The notes under the pieces: model-generated
Databases searched by the model: none
Told to the model about the DNA's origin: nothing
What the model saw: only the letters and a program-made list of their open reading frames with translations
Shown: positions 25,989 to 34,568 of the stretch, one piece after another
Layout: each line of letters begins with the position of its first letter
How positions within the stretch are numbered: the stretch's first letter is position 1
Position numbers and translations under genes: made by a program
Assembly (NCBI GenBank): GCA_903821745.1
Contig: CAIJMI010000005.1
Location: 124,001-188,000 of the forward strand
DNA from: Candidatus Gottesmanbacteria bacterium
Lineage (GTDB): Bacteria; Patescibacteria; Microgenomatia; UBA10105; UBA927
DNA length: 64,000 bases
Direction: 5' to 3'

Positions 25989-26339
25989 ATGAAGACAGCG
26001 CAGGACCCCAGGCATCAACATCGCATTAACACCATGCAAAACTTGTTTGCATACAGTTTTGGGGGTAACGTCGACGCCAAAGAAATCCAAAGCGTACTCC
26101 CGCATCTTTCCGTCCTTGATCAAATGATTGCAAAAGCCGCTCCGGAATGGCCAATTGCAAAAATTGCAAAAATTGATCTTGCTATTCTTCGACTTGCTGT
26201 GTTTGAAATGACGGAGGAAAAAGAAACCCCAATGAAAGTAGTCATTGATGAAGCAATCGAAATTGCAAAAGCATACGGCAATCCAAATAGTGCGAAGTTT
26301 ATAAATGGCGTCTTAGGTACGATTGTCCAAACTCTATGA
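25989..26339 (+). CDS. nusB: Transcription antitermination factor NusB
   Basis: A 116-aa all-helical protein that binds boxA RNA with S10 in rRNA antitermination. Family features: the N-terminal basic segment DPRHQHRINTMQNLFAYSF, and DLAILRLAVFEMTEEKETPMKVVIDEAIEIAKAYGNPNSAKFINGVLG. I chose ATG 25989; the longer reading from 25857 overlaps rpmF and is not family-like. Its TGA stop overlaps the rnc ATG (ATGA). Confidence 0.92.
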   Translation: MKTAQDPRHQHRINTMQNLFAYSFGGNVDAKEIQSVLPHLSVLDQMIAKAAPEWPIAKIAKIDLAILRLAVFEMTEEKETPMKVVIDEAIEIAKAYGNPNSAKFINGVLGTIVQTL

Positions 26340-27022
26340 CATTTGAAGCATTACAAAAAAAAATCAACGTCACATTTTCCAATCAGGAATTATTGAAAAA
26401 TGCCTTTTTTCACAGATCCTACCTGAATGAAGCCAAGCATATTCAACATTCCAACGAACGCCTGGAGTTTTTAGGTGATTCTATTCTTTCGTTCATCACT
26501 AGCAAATTTCTATATGAAACCTATCCGGATTATCCGGAAGGAACACTCACAAACATCCGGTCAAGCCTGGTCAAAACGAAAACGCTGGGGGAAACCGCCC
26601 AAGAATTGGGATTTGGTGAATTACTGTTTTTAAGCCATGGAGAAGAAGAATCAGGAGGGAGACACAACGTTTCTCTGCTTGCCGATTCATTTGAAGCATT
26701 CTTAGGAGCGCTGTGTCTTGACCAAGGAATTAACATAGCCAAGACATTCCTCGAAACGTACCTTTTTCCCAAAACTGCGTCCATTGTTGAAGCTAAATCG
26801 TACATAGATTACAAAAGTTTACTCCAGGAAATTATTCAGGGAGAAACCAAGATTTCCCCCACATACACCGTTTCAAATACCGAAGGACCAGACCATAATC
26901 GCGTGTTTTACATTGACGCATTTATCGGAACAAAAAAACTCGGAACAGGAAAAGGGAAGTCCAAACAAGAGGGAGAACAGGCTGCTGCGCAAAATGCGCT
27001 TGAGAAGATAGGCAAAATATGA
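26336..27022 (+). CDS. rnc: Ribonuclease III
   Basis: A 228-aa double-strand-specific RNase for rRNA and mRNA processing. The catalytic domain (1-150) has HSNERLEFLGDSILSF and DSFEAFLGALCLDQG with the metal-binding acidic residues. The dsRNA-binding domain (about 158-226) has YKSLLQEIIQG and GKGKSKQEGEQAAAQNAL. It is coupled to nusB by a 4-bp overlap and precedes rpsP by 15 bp. Confidence 0.95.
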   Translation: MTFEALQKKINVTFSNQELLKNAFFHRSYLNEAKHIQHSNERLEFLGDSILSFITSKFLYETYPDYPEGTLTNIRSSLVKTKTLGETAQELGFGELLFLSHGEEESGGRHNVSLLADSFEAFLGALCLDQGINIAKTFLETYLFPKTASIVEAKSYIDYKSLLQEIIQGETKISPTYTVSNTEGPDHNRVFYIDAFIGTKKLGTGKGKSKQEGEQAAAQNALEKIGKI

Positions 27023-27037
27023 TATTCTTAGCATCTT

Positions 27038-27271
27038 ATGGTGAAAATTAAACTAACACAAACAGGATCACGCAACAGAAAAACATACCGCATTGTCGTC
27101 ATGGAAGAAGGCAAACGACGGGATGGCCGGCATATTGAGATTTTGGGTGTATATAACCCACTCGTAAAACCAGCACAAGTTACTATCAAAGAAGACCGAT
27201 TAAAATACTGGCTTTCCGTAGGTGCTCAAGAGACAGACGGTGTTAAAAATATCCTTGCGAAAAAATCATGA
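27038..27271 (+). CDS. rpsP: 30S ribosomal protein S16
   Basis: A 77-aa protein with the S16 signature MVKIKLTQTGSRNRKTYRIVV, RRDGRHIEILGVYNP and a C-terminal WLSVGAQETDGVKNIL. It overlaps khpA by 4 bp (ATGA). The gene opens the rpsP-khpA-trmD group. Confidence 0.95.
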   Translation: MVKIKLTQTGSRNRKTYRIVVMEEGKRRDGRHIEILGVYNPLVKPAQVTIKEDRLKYWLSVGAQETDGVKNILAKKS

Positions 27272-27543
27272 AAGATACACTCATTTTTCTTGTGTCCAAC
27301 ATCGTTGATCATCCTGAAGATATTGTTGTTGAAGTAAAAAAAGAAGAGACCCGAGATGTTTTGATTCTCCATGTTCATCCCGACGATATGGGAAAAGTGA
27401 TCGGAAAACAAGGACGAATTATCCGTGCGCTTCGGGATTTACTCAAATTGATGGCAGCAAAACAAAATGCATACGTCGATATTGAACTTTTTGAAGAACC
27501 AATCGAAGGAACTCCTGTTCCTGAACCCGTTGATACGGTGTAA
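27268..27543 (+). CDS. khpA: KH-domain RNA-binding protein KhpA
   Basis: A 91-aa type II KH protein; the GxxG loop is in VIGKQGRIIRALRDLL (about 49-64). It typically pairs with KhpB/Jag and influences envelope growth and mRNA stability in monoderms. The usual next gene, rimM, is absent and trmD follows 5 bp later. The C-terminus carries an acidic/Pro extension (EEPIEGTPVPEPVD). Confidence 0.9.
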   Translation: MKDTLIFLVSNIVDHPEDIVVEVKKEETRDVLILHVHPDDMGKVIGKQGRIIRALRDLLKLMAAKQNAYVDIELFEEPIEGTPVPEPVDTV

Positions 27544-27548
27544 TTTCC

Positions 27549-28232
27549 ATGAATATCACGATTCTAACCCTTTTCCCGGACATGTTCCGAGGTCCATTTG
27601 ATACATCCATTATTAAACGAGCAATTGTAAAAGGTGCTGTGACCATTACGTACGTTGATATTCGGGATTTTGCAACAGACAAACATAAAAGCGTCGATGA
27701 ACATCCCTATGGTGGAGGAGCGGGTATGATTTTGCGCGTCGATATCGTCGCCCGCGCAATTGATTATGCAAAAAACCTCCATCCAAAAGAAAAAACGTAC
27801 AGTATTCTTATGGATCCGCAAGGAAAACAATTTGTTCAGCCAATGGCAAAACACCTTGCCGCAACGGTCGAGCATCTCATTTTACTTTGTGGTCATTATG
27901 AAGGAGTTGATGAACGTATCAGAACACTTGTTGATGAGGAACTCTCAATCGGTGATTATGTATTAACCTGCGGAGAACTTCCGGCAATGGTCGTTGTAGA
28001 TGCCGTTGTTAGACTACTTCCAGGAGTGTTAAAAAAAGAAGGAGTAACGGCAAACGAATCCTTTGAAGAACATCTTCTCGAATATCCACAATATACGAAA
28101 CCTGACATGTTTAACGGTAATGCAGTTCCCGAAGTGCTTCGTTCTGGAGACCACAAAAGAATTAAAACGTGGCAAACACAGCAAGCGATTATCAAAACAA
28201 AAATGCGGCGACCAGACTTAATAAAAACTTAA
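27549..28232 (+). CDS. trmD: tRNA (guanine-37-N1)-methyltransferase TrmD
   Basis: A 227-aa SPOUT-knot methyltransferase making m1G37 to prevent frameshifting. Motifs: HPYGGGAGMILR, LCGHYEGVDERI, and the knot segment IGDYVLTCGELPAMVVVDAVVRLLPGVL (a Cys where GGE is usual). The C-terminal helical domain includes YTKPDMFNGNAVPEVLRSGDH. The 3' end overlaps convergent pilO by 4 bp. rimM and rplS, common neighbours, are missing. Confidence 0.94.
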   Translation: MNITILTLFPDMFRGPFDTSIIKRAIVKGAVTITYVDIRDFATDKHKSVDEHPYGGGAGMILRVDIVARAIDYAKNLHPKEKTYSILMDPQGKQFVQPMAKHLAATVEHLILLCGHYEGVDERIRTLVDEELSIGDYVLTCGELPAMVVVDAVVRLLPGVLKKEGVTANESFEEHLLEYPQYTKPDMFNGNAVPEVLRSGDHKRIKTWQTQQAIIKTKMRRPDLIKT

Positions 28233-28978
28233 GGAGAGAATGGATCAATAGTAACTGGCTCAGTTTGAATGATTGCACTTCCAGAACTGACCGGTGTCTC
28301 AGGAGTTAAGAGCGGAAAAGACGCTACCTTATCAAGAATTTCTATCTCCTCAGCACTGAGTGTTGTTAATGAATCAGTGACTTTACTTAATAGTTTTGGA
28401 TCAGGAACATAATAGGCATCCATTGCAAGTGTCGACTTCGTCACCCCCGTTTTATTATCAAACGTTAAATCAAAACTCCGTACACGAAAAAATCTTCGAA
28501 TCTTCACTGCGCTGTCAACAACATTACGTACCCGATCAATTGATCCTTCGATAATAATAGAAAAAGGAACAATATTCACTCCAATTTTTTTTTCGTCCGC
28601 GCTCAACGATCTGGCTGATTCTGTTGCAACCGAGCCAACATGCCCGAGAGATACACCGGTAACAGTCACCCCTTCCCGTGCTGTTAATGCATCAACGGTC
28701 GAAAACAATGAGCCTAATGACTTATCAGCAGGAACTGCTGAAATAGCAGCCTTTGCATAAGAGGTAAGTACAGTTACATCAAGTTCATCCAAAATTCGTT
28801 TTTTTGTTTCAAGAGTTTTGACGGTACTTCGAAGTGTTTGCGTTTCCTTAAACAGTTTTATCGTCATTTTTATGCCAGGAGATACGCCGACAAAAAAAGC
28901 GATCAGGCAAAAAACAAGAATTGTTCCAGATACAACAAAACTTTGATACATCCGTAAAAATCTTCGTATAGTTCTCAT
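28229..28978 (-). CDS. pilO: Type IV pilus inner-membrane protein PilO-like
   Basis: A 249-aa protein with a short cytoplasmic N-terminus, one membrane helix (about 15-34), a coiled coil (about 40-62) and a ferredoxin-like external domain with VDALTAREGVTVTGVSLG. It is the last gene of the pilM-N-O set and forms the alignment complex with PilN. Homology is weak at sequence level; position, size and topology carry the call. Confidence 0.78.
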   Translation of the reverse strand: MRTIRRFLRMYQSFVVSGTILVFCLIAFFVGVSPGIKMTIKLFKETQTLRSTVKTLETKKRILDELDVTVLTSYAKAAISAVPADKSLGSLFSTVDALTAREGVTVTGVSLGHVGSVATESARSLSADEKKIGVNIVPFSIIIEGSIDRVRNVVDSAVKIRRFFRVRSFDLTFDNKTGVTKSTLAMDAYYVPDPKLLSKVTDSLTTLSAEEIEILDKVASFPLLTPETPVSSGSAIIQTEPVTIDPFSP

Positions 28979-28983
28979 ACTAT

Positions 28984-29526
28984 CTACAAAACGGTTATAT
29001 ACATAAATCCCATGGTTACCGTCCCGTCTTTATTTAAAATAATCGAGGTAATCGTTGAATTTTTAATCTTGTTCTCATTCGTTAACCGTAACACGGTTTT
29101 AACAATCGTAATTGCTTCTTCCAGTGTTTTTGTTTCAATTGCGATATGCACTGAATTTCCATCACCCAATGAAAAAGAGGTCAAACGGGGCGGCGCTGCG
29201 ATAAGAAGTGTTGTATCAATATACGGCGCAATGGATACTTGAAACAACATAATTTTTTTAAGCGATGTTACACGAGAACGAAGTGCAAGAAGCATGGCTT
29301 CTTTCGTCATATTTTCAGAAACGGAAGCAAACAATGTTTTTCTTTGAGTATCAAGAGATTGCTGTTGCAAACGAAGAACAAAAAAAACACTGAGTGTGGC
29401 AACACCAACACCCATAAGGATAAAAAGAAGAATATATCGGGCTGTACGAAGATATCGCTCTGCCATCGATAAAACAGGAGAGTAGGAAACCTGACTTTGA
29501 AATAAATTAATCGGATTTTTTTCCAT
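28984..29526 (-). CDS. pilN: Type IV pilus inner-membrane protein PilN-like
   Basis: A 180-aa protein. Its cytoplasmic N-terminus has the conserved INLF (EKNPINLFQSQ) that docks in PilM, followed by a membrane helix (about 30-52), a coiled coil and a small external domain. ATG 29526 is preferred over a GTG 9 bp upstream because it places the INLF motif at the usual distance from the N-terminus. It lies directly after pilM and before pilO. Confidence 0.8.
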   Translation of the reverse strand: MEKNPINLFQSQVSYSPVLSMAERYLRTARYILLFILMGVGVATLSVFFVLRLQQQSLDTQRKTLFASVSENMTKEAMLLALRSRVTSLKKIMLFQVSIAPYIDTTLLIAAPPRLTSFSLGDGNSVHIAIETKTLEEAITIVKTVLRLTNENKIKNSTITSIILNKDGTVTMGFMYITVL

Positions 29527-29531
29527 ACATA

Positions 29532-30554
29532 TCACGAACGCATCGCAAGTCCAACAGCAACTGCAAATAACGGTCCTTCGGTCGATAACACATTAAAGCG
29601 TGCATCTTTAACAACACCAACCCAAGGATTGGCAAGTTGCGTTTCAATAGTAACGCTTTCCGTCATATACGAAACGATTCCTGGTAATTTTGCACTGCCT
29701 CCAGATAAAACAATAGCCTCAAGACGTTCGTTTGCATATTTTTCTCCAAAAAATGCAATAGCACGTTTTACTTCATTCATAATCGTTGCCATAATCGGTT
29801 CCATAGCCGTAACTAACTTTCCTTCTAAAAGTCCTTTTTGTAATCCATATGTTTTTTTGTATTCTTCGGCCTGAACTACCGTAAAATCTAAGGATTGTGA
29901 TAGTGAACGTGACAACGCTTCACCACCTGCACTAATGGAACGCACAAAAGCGATAACGCCGTTATGAAGGATAGTCATATCCGTTGTTTGCGCTCCTATG
30001 GAAACCAGCATAACATTGTTCACCATAGCCATAGACTTACTAATAGCACGAGACCCCGCAATAATTTCAGTTTCAGCAAAAACTGGAACCAGATCTGCAA
30101 GTTCTAACATAGTCATGTACCGCTCAATTAATACTTTTGGCGCTGCAATAAGAAGAACTTCCATTTTTCCGGTTGTTGTAGCCTTTGCGTCCCGAAGAAT
30201 TGTAAAATCCATATTTACCTGGTCCAACGGAAGTGGAATATATTGTTCCGCTTCCCACTGAATTGCAGAAGTCAGTTCACGATTAGAAAGTTGCGGCACT
30301 TCAATAACTCGGGTAAACACCTGAGATTCAGGAAGTGCAATATTTACTTTATCGGATTTTGCTCCCGTCTCTTTCACGAGTTGTTTAATCACAAATGCAA
30401 CAGCCTCTGCATCAGCACTGACCGTTGAAGACAGTGTTTTACTGGGAGTTGGCATACTGCCTGCTGCAAGAAGCGTTCGGACCTCTTTTTCATGTCCGAT
30501 CTCAATCAGCTTAATACTATGAGTCCCGATATCAATTCCTAAAATACTTTCCAT
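29532..30554 (-). CDS. pilM: Type IV pilus assembly ATPase-fold protein PilM
   Basis: A 340-aa actin-like protein. It begins MESILGIDIGTHSIKLIEIG (phosphate-1 motif), with QTTDMTILHNGVIAFVRSISAGG (phosphate-2) and IVLSGGSAKLPGIVSYM (adenosine motif). It sits on the inner membrane face and binds PilN. I placed the start at 30554 because the preceding in-frame residues lie over the upstream pilin-like gene. Confidence 0.9.
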   Translation of the reverse strand: MESILGIDIGTHSIKLIEIGHEKEVRTLLAAGSMPTPSKTLSSTVSADAEAVAFVIKQLVKETGAKSDKVNIALPESQVFTRVIEVPQLSNRELTSAIQWEAEQYIPLPLDQVNMDFTILRDAKATTTGKMEVLLIAAPKVLIERYMTMLELADLVPVFAETEIIAGSRAISKSMAMVNNVMLVSIGAQTTDMTILHNGVIAFVRSISAGGEALSRSLSQSLDFTVVQAEEYKKTYGLQKGLLEGKLVTAMEPIMATIMNEVKRAIAFFGEKYANERLEAIVLSGGSAKLPGIVSYMTESVTIETQLANPWVGVVKDARFNVLSTEGPLFAVAVGLAMRS

Positions 30555-30570
30555 AGGCAGGGTATAAAAA

Positions 30571-31389
30571 CTAATGTATAAACGAATTTTGACTATAGAC
30601 ACTATAATCAAATATCGAAGCCGGCCAAGGATATTGTCGTTTTACAACAATTTTCCTCGTAACTCCACCGTCTGTTCTTCCGGTAGACGTAATTTCAACA
30701 CCCTGTTTTGGTAGCGTTATATCCGTTCCAACCGGTGCAACCGTAAATGTTGTATTGCCATAAAAAGGGCGAAGCCGAACTAAAAGGGGAATACCACCAG
30801 GAAGGGTAATATTTTGTCTATACACATTCATCACTGTTCCACAGCTACCATTAATTTCTGTTATAGAAGAAAAATTGTTTTGTGGGCGAGAAGCAATATC
30901 AGGATCATATGCACCGCGACTTACCATATAAACTCCGGCTAATTTATAGTACACAATCACTTCTATCGCTGGAGTCGGAAAACCACTAAGTGCTGGTGTC
31001 CAACAAATATTTAAGGACGTCCCTTTATAATAATCTGATTCATCAATTGCATTTAAACTCGTATGCCCAACTAACCAAACAGATTCCACTTTTCCTACAT
31101 TCGTTGTGGGAAGCGTGTATGTTCCTGTGGTGCCGCCAATAATCGTTGACGTTGATGAATAACTTACTCCGGGAGCATAATTTTGCACATTAGTAACGGT
31201 CCCTGTTTTCAACGCCGCTTCAAGTCCTGCCTCAGCAGCACTAAACGCACGAGCAGATTCTTCTAAATTCCGACTCATAGAAACATCTGTAACACTCCGA
31301 CCAATAAGAGAAAGTGCAATGGTTATTGCAATGGATAACACCAAGACAGTAATAAGCAATACCTGTCCATGGACTCTATATGTTCTCAT
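30571..31389 (-). CDS. PilX-like minor pilin / pilus assembly protein
   Basis: A 272-aa protein with an N-terminal segment GQVLLITVLVLSIAITIALSL and then SFAA-like ARAFSAAEAGLEAAL, the pattern of PilX/GspK-type minor pilins, which lack a strict GFTxxE site. The external part is beta-rich, ending in a typical RTDGGVTRKIVVKRQYPW stretch. It follows the other minor pilin genes and precedes pilM. Confidence 0.75.
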   Translation of the reverse strand: MRTYRVHGQVLLITVLVLSIAITIALSLIGRSVTDVSMSRNLEESARAFSAAEAGLEAALKTGTVTNVQNYAPGVSYSSTSTIIGGTTGTYTLPTTNVGKVESVWLVGHTSLNAIDESDYYKGTSLNICWTPALSGFPTPAIEVIVYYKLAGVYMVSRGAYDPDIASRPQNNFSSITEINGSCGTVMNVYRQNITLPGGIPLLVRLRPFYGNTTFTVAPVGTDITLPKQGVEITSTGRTDGGVTRKIVVKRQYPWPASIFDYSVYSQNSFIH

Positions 31390-31435
31390 ATATCTAGTAT
31401 ACGGTTAAGCTTGGAAAAGACGCAAGTTCTTTTCA

Positions 31436-32023
31436 TCAATTATTCCGCGTTGTACCGGTCGACTGAAATGTCTCTGTCGCACCTTCAAATACTCCTGTTG
31501 TTGCATTTTGCTGTCGCAAACGAAAGAAGATGGAAACAGACGTTACTTTATCACCAATTGATGTACAGACAAATTGAAGCGCTGCATCCTCGGTATCAGC
31601 AATACCGCATCCTGCATCTCCAGCGTTAGCAACTAACGTCACATTTCCGCTTGAAATAAATGAAGTTGTTGAAAGTGTTGCGCTTTCTGAAGCAATACGA
31701 AATACACTTCGTGTTGTATATTGGGTATCCGCTGCACATCGAAAGGTAGTTTCAATACCATCAATATTAACAATCGTTAATTCTGATAGGATTGTACCGG
31801 TACAGGGTGAGGAAACACCTCGAGCATTTTGAATCATTCGTCGTACGGTTTCCATCGTTGCTGTTCCAGTTTGTTTCATTTCTTTTAACTGTTCCGTCTT
31901 TGTATTCAACCGAACCGTTGTAAACAAAACCTGAGCTATAATAACTGAAACAAGAGAAAGGACACCTGCTGATACCAAGAGCTCAAGAAGCGTAAACCCG
32001 TGTTTCTGTTGACAGATGGTCAT
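31436..32023 (-). CDS. Minor pseudopilin, PilW/GspJ-like
   Basis: A 195-aa prepilin with cleavage motif HGFTLLELLVSAGVLSLVSV at residues 8-27 (cleavage after Gly, Glu at +5) and a globular domain beginning ETVRRMIQNARG. Paired Cys residues suggest disulfides. It lies one base from the PilV-like gene and probably belongs to the tip-priming complex. Confidence 0.82.
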   Translation of the reverse strand: MTICQQKHGFTLLELLVSAGVLSLVSVIIAQVLFTTVRLNTKTEQLKEMKQTGTATMETVRRMIQNARGVSSPCTGTILSELTIVNIDGIETTFRCAADTQYTTRSVFRIASESATLSTTSFISSGNVTLVANAGDAGCGIADTEDAALQFVCTSIGDKVTSVSIFFRLRQQNATTGVFEGATETFQSTGTTRNN

Positions 32024-32024
32024 A

Positions 32025-32444
32025 TTATTTCCAATTCGTTAATGTGGTTTGTAGTATCACTTCTTTTTGTATTCCAGATTCAATCCAGGAAACAGTTGAT
32101 ATCACTACAACCGATTGCGTTCCCACGTCATAGGAATACGTTAAAAGTCTGGTATACCGATTATCTATTTGCGCGCAAGAATTAGGCAAAATAACACCTG
32201 CTGCATCGGCGCAAAATGTTCCAGAACGCGCAAACACTGCCCAACCTGCATCTCGCTCTTTTCTCGCAAGTTCCAAGCCTTCCTGTGCATACTGTGTGGC
32301 GTATGTTCGCAATCTACTTGTTTCTGCATATCGAAGCGATGCCGTTGTTCCAACAATAAGTCCAGTCACTAACAAAACAACAACACCAAGTGTTACTACT
32401 GATTCAACAAGCGATTGTCCATGATACACCATCTGTCTCGTCAT
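32025..32444 (-). CDS. Minor pilin, PilV-like
   Basis: A 139-aa prepilin-like protein whose N-terminus GQSLVESVVTLGVVVLLVTG keeps Gly-1 and Glu+5 but with Gln in place of Phe at +1. The AQEGLELARKERDAGWAVFA stretch is typical of PilV/GspI-type minor pilins in CPR genomes. It overlaps the FimT-like gene by 4 bp. Confidence 0.78.
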   Translation of the reverse strand: MTRQMVYHGQSLVESVVTLGVVVLLVTGLIVGTTASLRYAETSRLRTYATQYAQEGLELARKERDAGWAVFARSGTFCADAAGVILPNSCAQIDNRYTRLLTYSYDVGTQSVVVISTVSWIESGIQKEVILQTTLTNWK

Positions 32445-32947
32445 AAGGTATTATAGTCACTAATGACTCCTGATTGCGTCACGCTAACGGAATATGTTCC
32501 ACCTTTACCGGAAAGCACAATAATCTGATCTCCCGTTAAATCAGTAACTCCCGTCACCGTAAAAAAACGAATAATGGGGTATGTTCCGCCAAATGTTATA
32601 CCTGCCGGTAAATACTGATACGAAATTTCATTACTGGTATCAATGGCAGTCCCATTTTGTGAACATACCGGCTTCGTGGTATAGCAAGGACCCTTTCCAT
32701 TACAATTCGCTAAAAAATCAATATCATAACCTTCCAATGTCGAATCATTAACACATAAGGCTGTCTTTTGACCGGACGTTGCTTTTGTTCGTGCAAGACG
32801 TAAATCCGTCCGAAGCGTCAATCCTGCTTGTTTTACCTTTTGCTTATCCGTATACAAATTGTAATTTAAAATAGTGAGGACAGAAATAATAAGAATAACA
32901 CCAATCACAACGATAAGTTCAATGAGCGTAAATCCTGTATGTTTCAT
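32441..32947 (-). CDS. Minor pilin, FimT/GspH-like
   Basis: A 168-aa prepilin with TGFTLIELIVVIGVILIISV at the N-terminus and then LRTDLRLARTKATSGQKT, the GspH/FimT hallmark. It is coupled by 4-bp overlaps to genes on both sides. Extracellular Cys pairs (CVND, CNGKGPC, KPVC) suggest disulfides. Confidence 0.82.
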   Translation of the reverse strand: MKHTGFTLIELIVVIGVILIISVLTILNYNLYTDKQKVKQAGLTLRTDLRLARTKATSGQKTALCVNDSTLEGYDIDFLANCNGKGPCYTTKPVCSQNGTAIDTSNEISYQYLPAGITFGGTYPIIRFFTVTGVTDLTGDQIIVLSGKGGTYSVSVTQSGVISDYNTL

Positions 32948-33369
32948 GGATTTCTTCGACCGTAGTTATACCCACCTAAATCTGTTACCCCGCAGGTTGT
33001 ATCGGTTGTGGTAGATGGTTCCATAGAAGCAGCGACACAATAGCCATAATATTGACCATTATTTATATCTGTTGCAACATACAAATAGGGAAGTCCTTTC
33101 GGATCTGTTGGAATCGCTGGCATATAGGTATCAATAACTCCCGATAAATTTGTTGCTGTATCAATACTTCCAGGATTCACATTTGGATAATAACCAAAAT
33201 CCGCGCGGTATAATTCGAGTGCCGATCGCATTTGTTCGATGTCACTTCGCCGTTTCGTGTTTCTCGCGTTTTTGTTAATACTGGTATACGACACAACACC
33301 AATTGCCGTAAGTATAGCAATAATTGCAATAGCAATTAATATTTCCATGAGCGTAAATCCTTTTTTCAC
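32944..33369 (-). CDS. Type II/IV pilin-like protein, GspG-like
   Basis: A 141-aa prepilin starting at a GTG (VKKGFTLMEILIAIAIIAIL) with AAAGGA upstream. It has the GspG-type body NTKRRSDIEQMRSALELYRADFGYYPN. I prefer the GTG at 33369 to an upstream in-frame start at 33417 because prepilins have short leaders. Likely a filament subunit. Confidence 0.83.
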   Translation of the reverse strand: MKKGFTLMEILIAIAIIAILTAIGVVSYTSINKNARNTKRRSDIEQMRSALELYRADFGYYPNVNPGSIDTATNLSGVIDTYMPAIPTDPKGLPYLYVATDINNGQYYGYCVAASMEPSTTTDTTCGVTDLGGYNYGRRNP

Positions 33370-33382
33370 AGTATGTCCTTTC

Positions 33383-33787
33383 TTATTGCCGTTGATGAAT
33401 ACAATAAAAATTCCCATCCGTTACTGTTCCGTCACAATTTGATGCACTATTTCCACTTTCCACTTCAAGAGTCGCGCAAACACAATAGGAGGTTGTATCA
33501 GGACAAGACATGGAATACCCTTCCTTCGTTTTTGGGTCAAACGGATAGTTGTCCGGCAAATACATTGTATCAATAACACATCCATCCCCCGATGGGTAGC
33601 TTTGTGTATCAGCAAAGGACTGCTCAATTCCTTGTTGGACAGCTTTCAAATCTGAGACTCTTCTGCTATCCCGCGCTTTTTTTTGCATAGTCGTATATGA
33701 AGCTGTTGCTATAGCCGTTAAAATTGCGATAAGTGCAATAACAATAAGAAGTTCGATGAGTGAGAATCCGTTTTTACGCGTTACCAT
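33383..33787 (-). CDS. Type IV pilin-like protein
   Basis: A 134-aa prepilin, MVTRKNGFSLIELLIVIALI, followed by KKARDSRRVSDLKAVQQGIEQS and a Cys-rich C-terminal half. ATG 33787 gives a 7-residue leader; longer in-frame readings overlap pilD and are rejected. It shares 7 bp with the end of pilD, which would process it. Confidence 0.82.
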   Translation of the reverse strand: MVTRKNGFSLIELLIVIALIAILTAIATASYTTMQKKARDSRRVSDLKAVQQGIEQSFADTQSYPSGDGCVIDTMYLPDNYPFDPKTKEGYSMSCPDTTSYCVCATLEVESGNSASNCDGTVTDGNFYCIHQRQ

Positions 33788-34539
33788 AATGTATTCCATA
33801 TACGGAGTATTGGTTCGCTCCATAATAGGGCCGTACCCATTCCAAAAATAAGGAATGGTCCGAACGGAATATGACTTTTCAGCTTCCGCATCCGCCCTAA
33901 AATTAGTATGACACCCACTATTGCACCCGTCAAGAAAGCAGTGTAAAACGCAATAATTAAATTCGGATAACCACAAACTAAACCAATGAGGAACGCAAGA
34001 AGAATGTCTCCATCTCCCATAGCTTTTCCTCTTGAAAAAAACCAGAGTAAGTAAAAAAAACTCGCTCCAATGCAAGCAGGCAATAATGCAAATGAAACAA
34101 GATGGAGAAGGGGAACAGTAAGAAATAACCGTAAGACAATACCGACCCCCGCAACATACAACATTTCAATAGGAATAAATTCTGTTTTTAAATCCACAAC
34201 AAAAATAACGAGAAATGAGCAAAATAAAATCAGCGAAGAAAGAAAGAACAATGGGGAAGTATGGGCAGCATAAAGCAGCATAAACCCAACACCCGTAACT
34301 AGTTCAATAAGCGGATATTGAAGAGAAATAGGTTTACGGCAACATCGACTCTTTCCTCCTTGAATAACCCAGGAAACAAAAGGGATAAGTTCGTACCATA
34401 CAAGTGTGCGCTTACAATAATCACAATGGGAACGGCCATGGACAACATCCTGACCAACGGGTAAACGATCAATAAGAACGTTTAAAAACGATCCAATTGC
34501 ACAACCAAAAATAAAAATAATAATACTCAATTCATTCAT
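33781..34539 (-). CDS. pilD: Prepilin peptidase / methyltransferase (A24 family)
   Basis: A 252-aa polytopic aspartic protease. The N-terminal methylase region begins CAIGSFLNVLIDRLP and has a zinc site CDYC, then SRCCRKPIS. In this second half the Cys pair is adjacent rather than CxxC, so one ligand position is shifted. Catalytic Asp residues lie in FVVDLKTEFIP and MGDGDILLAF. It is embedded among its pilin substrates. Confidence 0.92.
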   Translation of the reverse strand: MNELSIIIFIFGCAIGSFLNVLIDRLPVGQDVVHGRSHCDYCKRTLVWYELIPFVSWVIQGGKSRCCRKPISLQYPLIELVTGVGFMLLYAAHTSPLFFLSSLILFCSFLVIFVVDLKTEFIPIEMLYVAGVGIVLRLFLTVPLLHLVSFALLPACIGASFFYLLWFFSRGKAMGDGDILLAFLIGLVCGYPNLIIAFYTAFLTGAIVGVILILGRMRKLKSHIPFGPFLIFGMGTALLWSEPILRIWNTLW

Positions 34540-34568
34540 ATCATCATTATACGTATTTACAAAAACAA

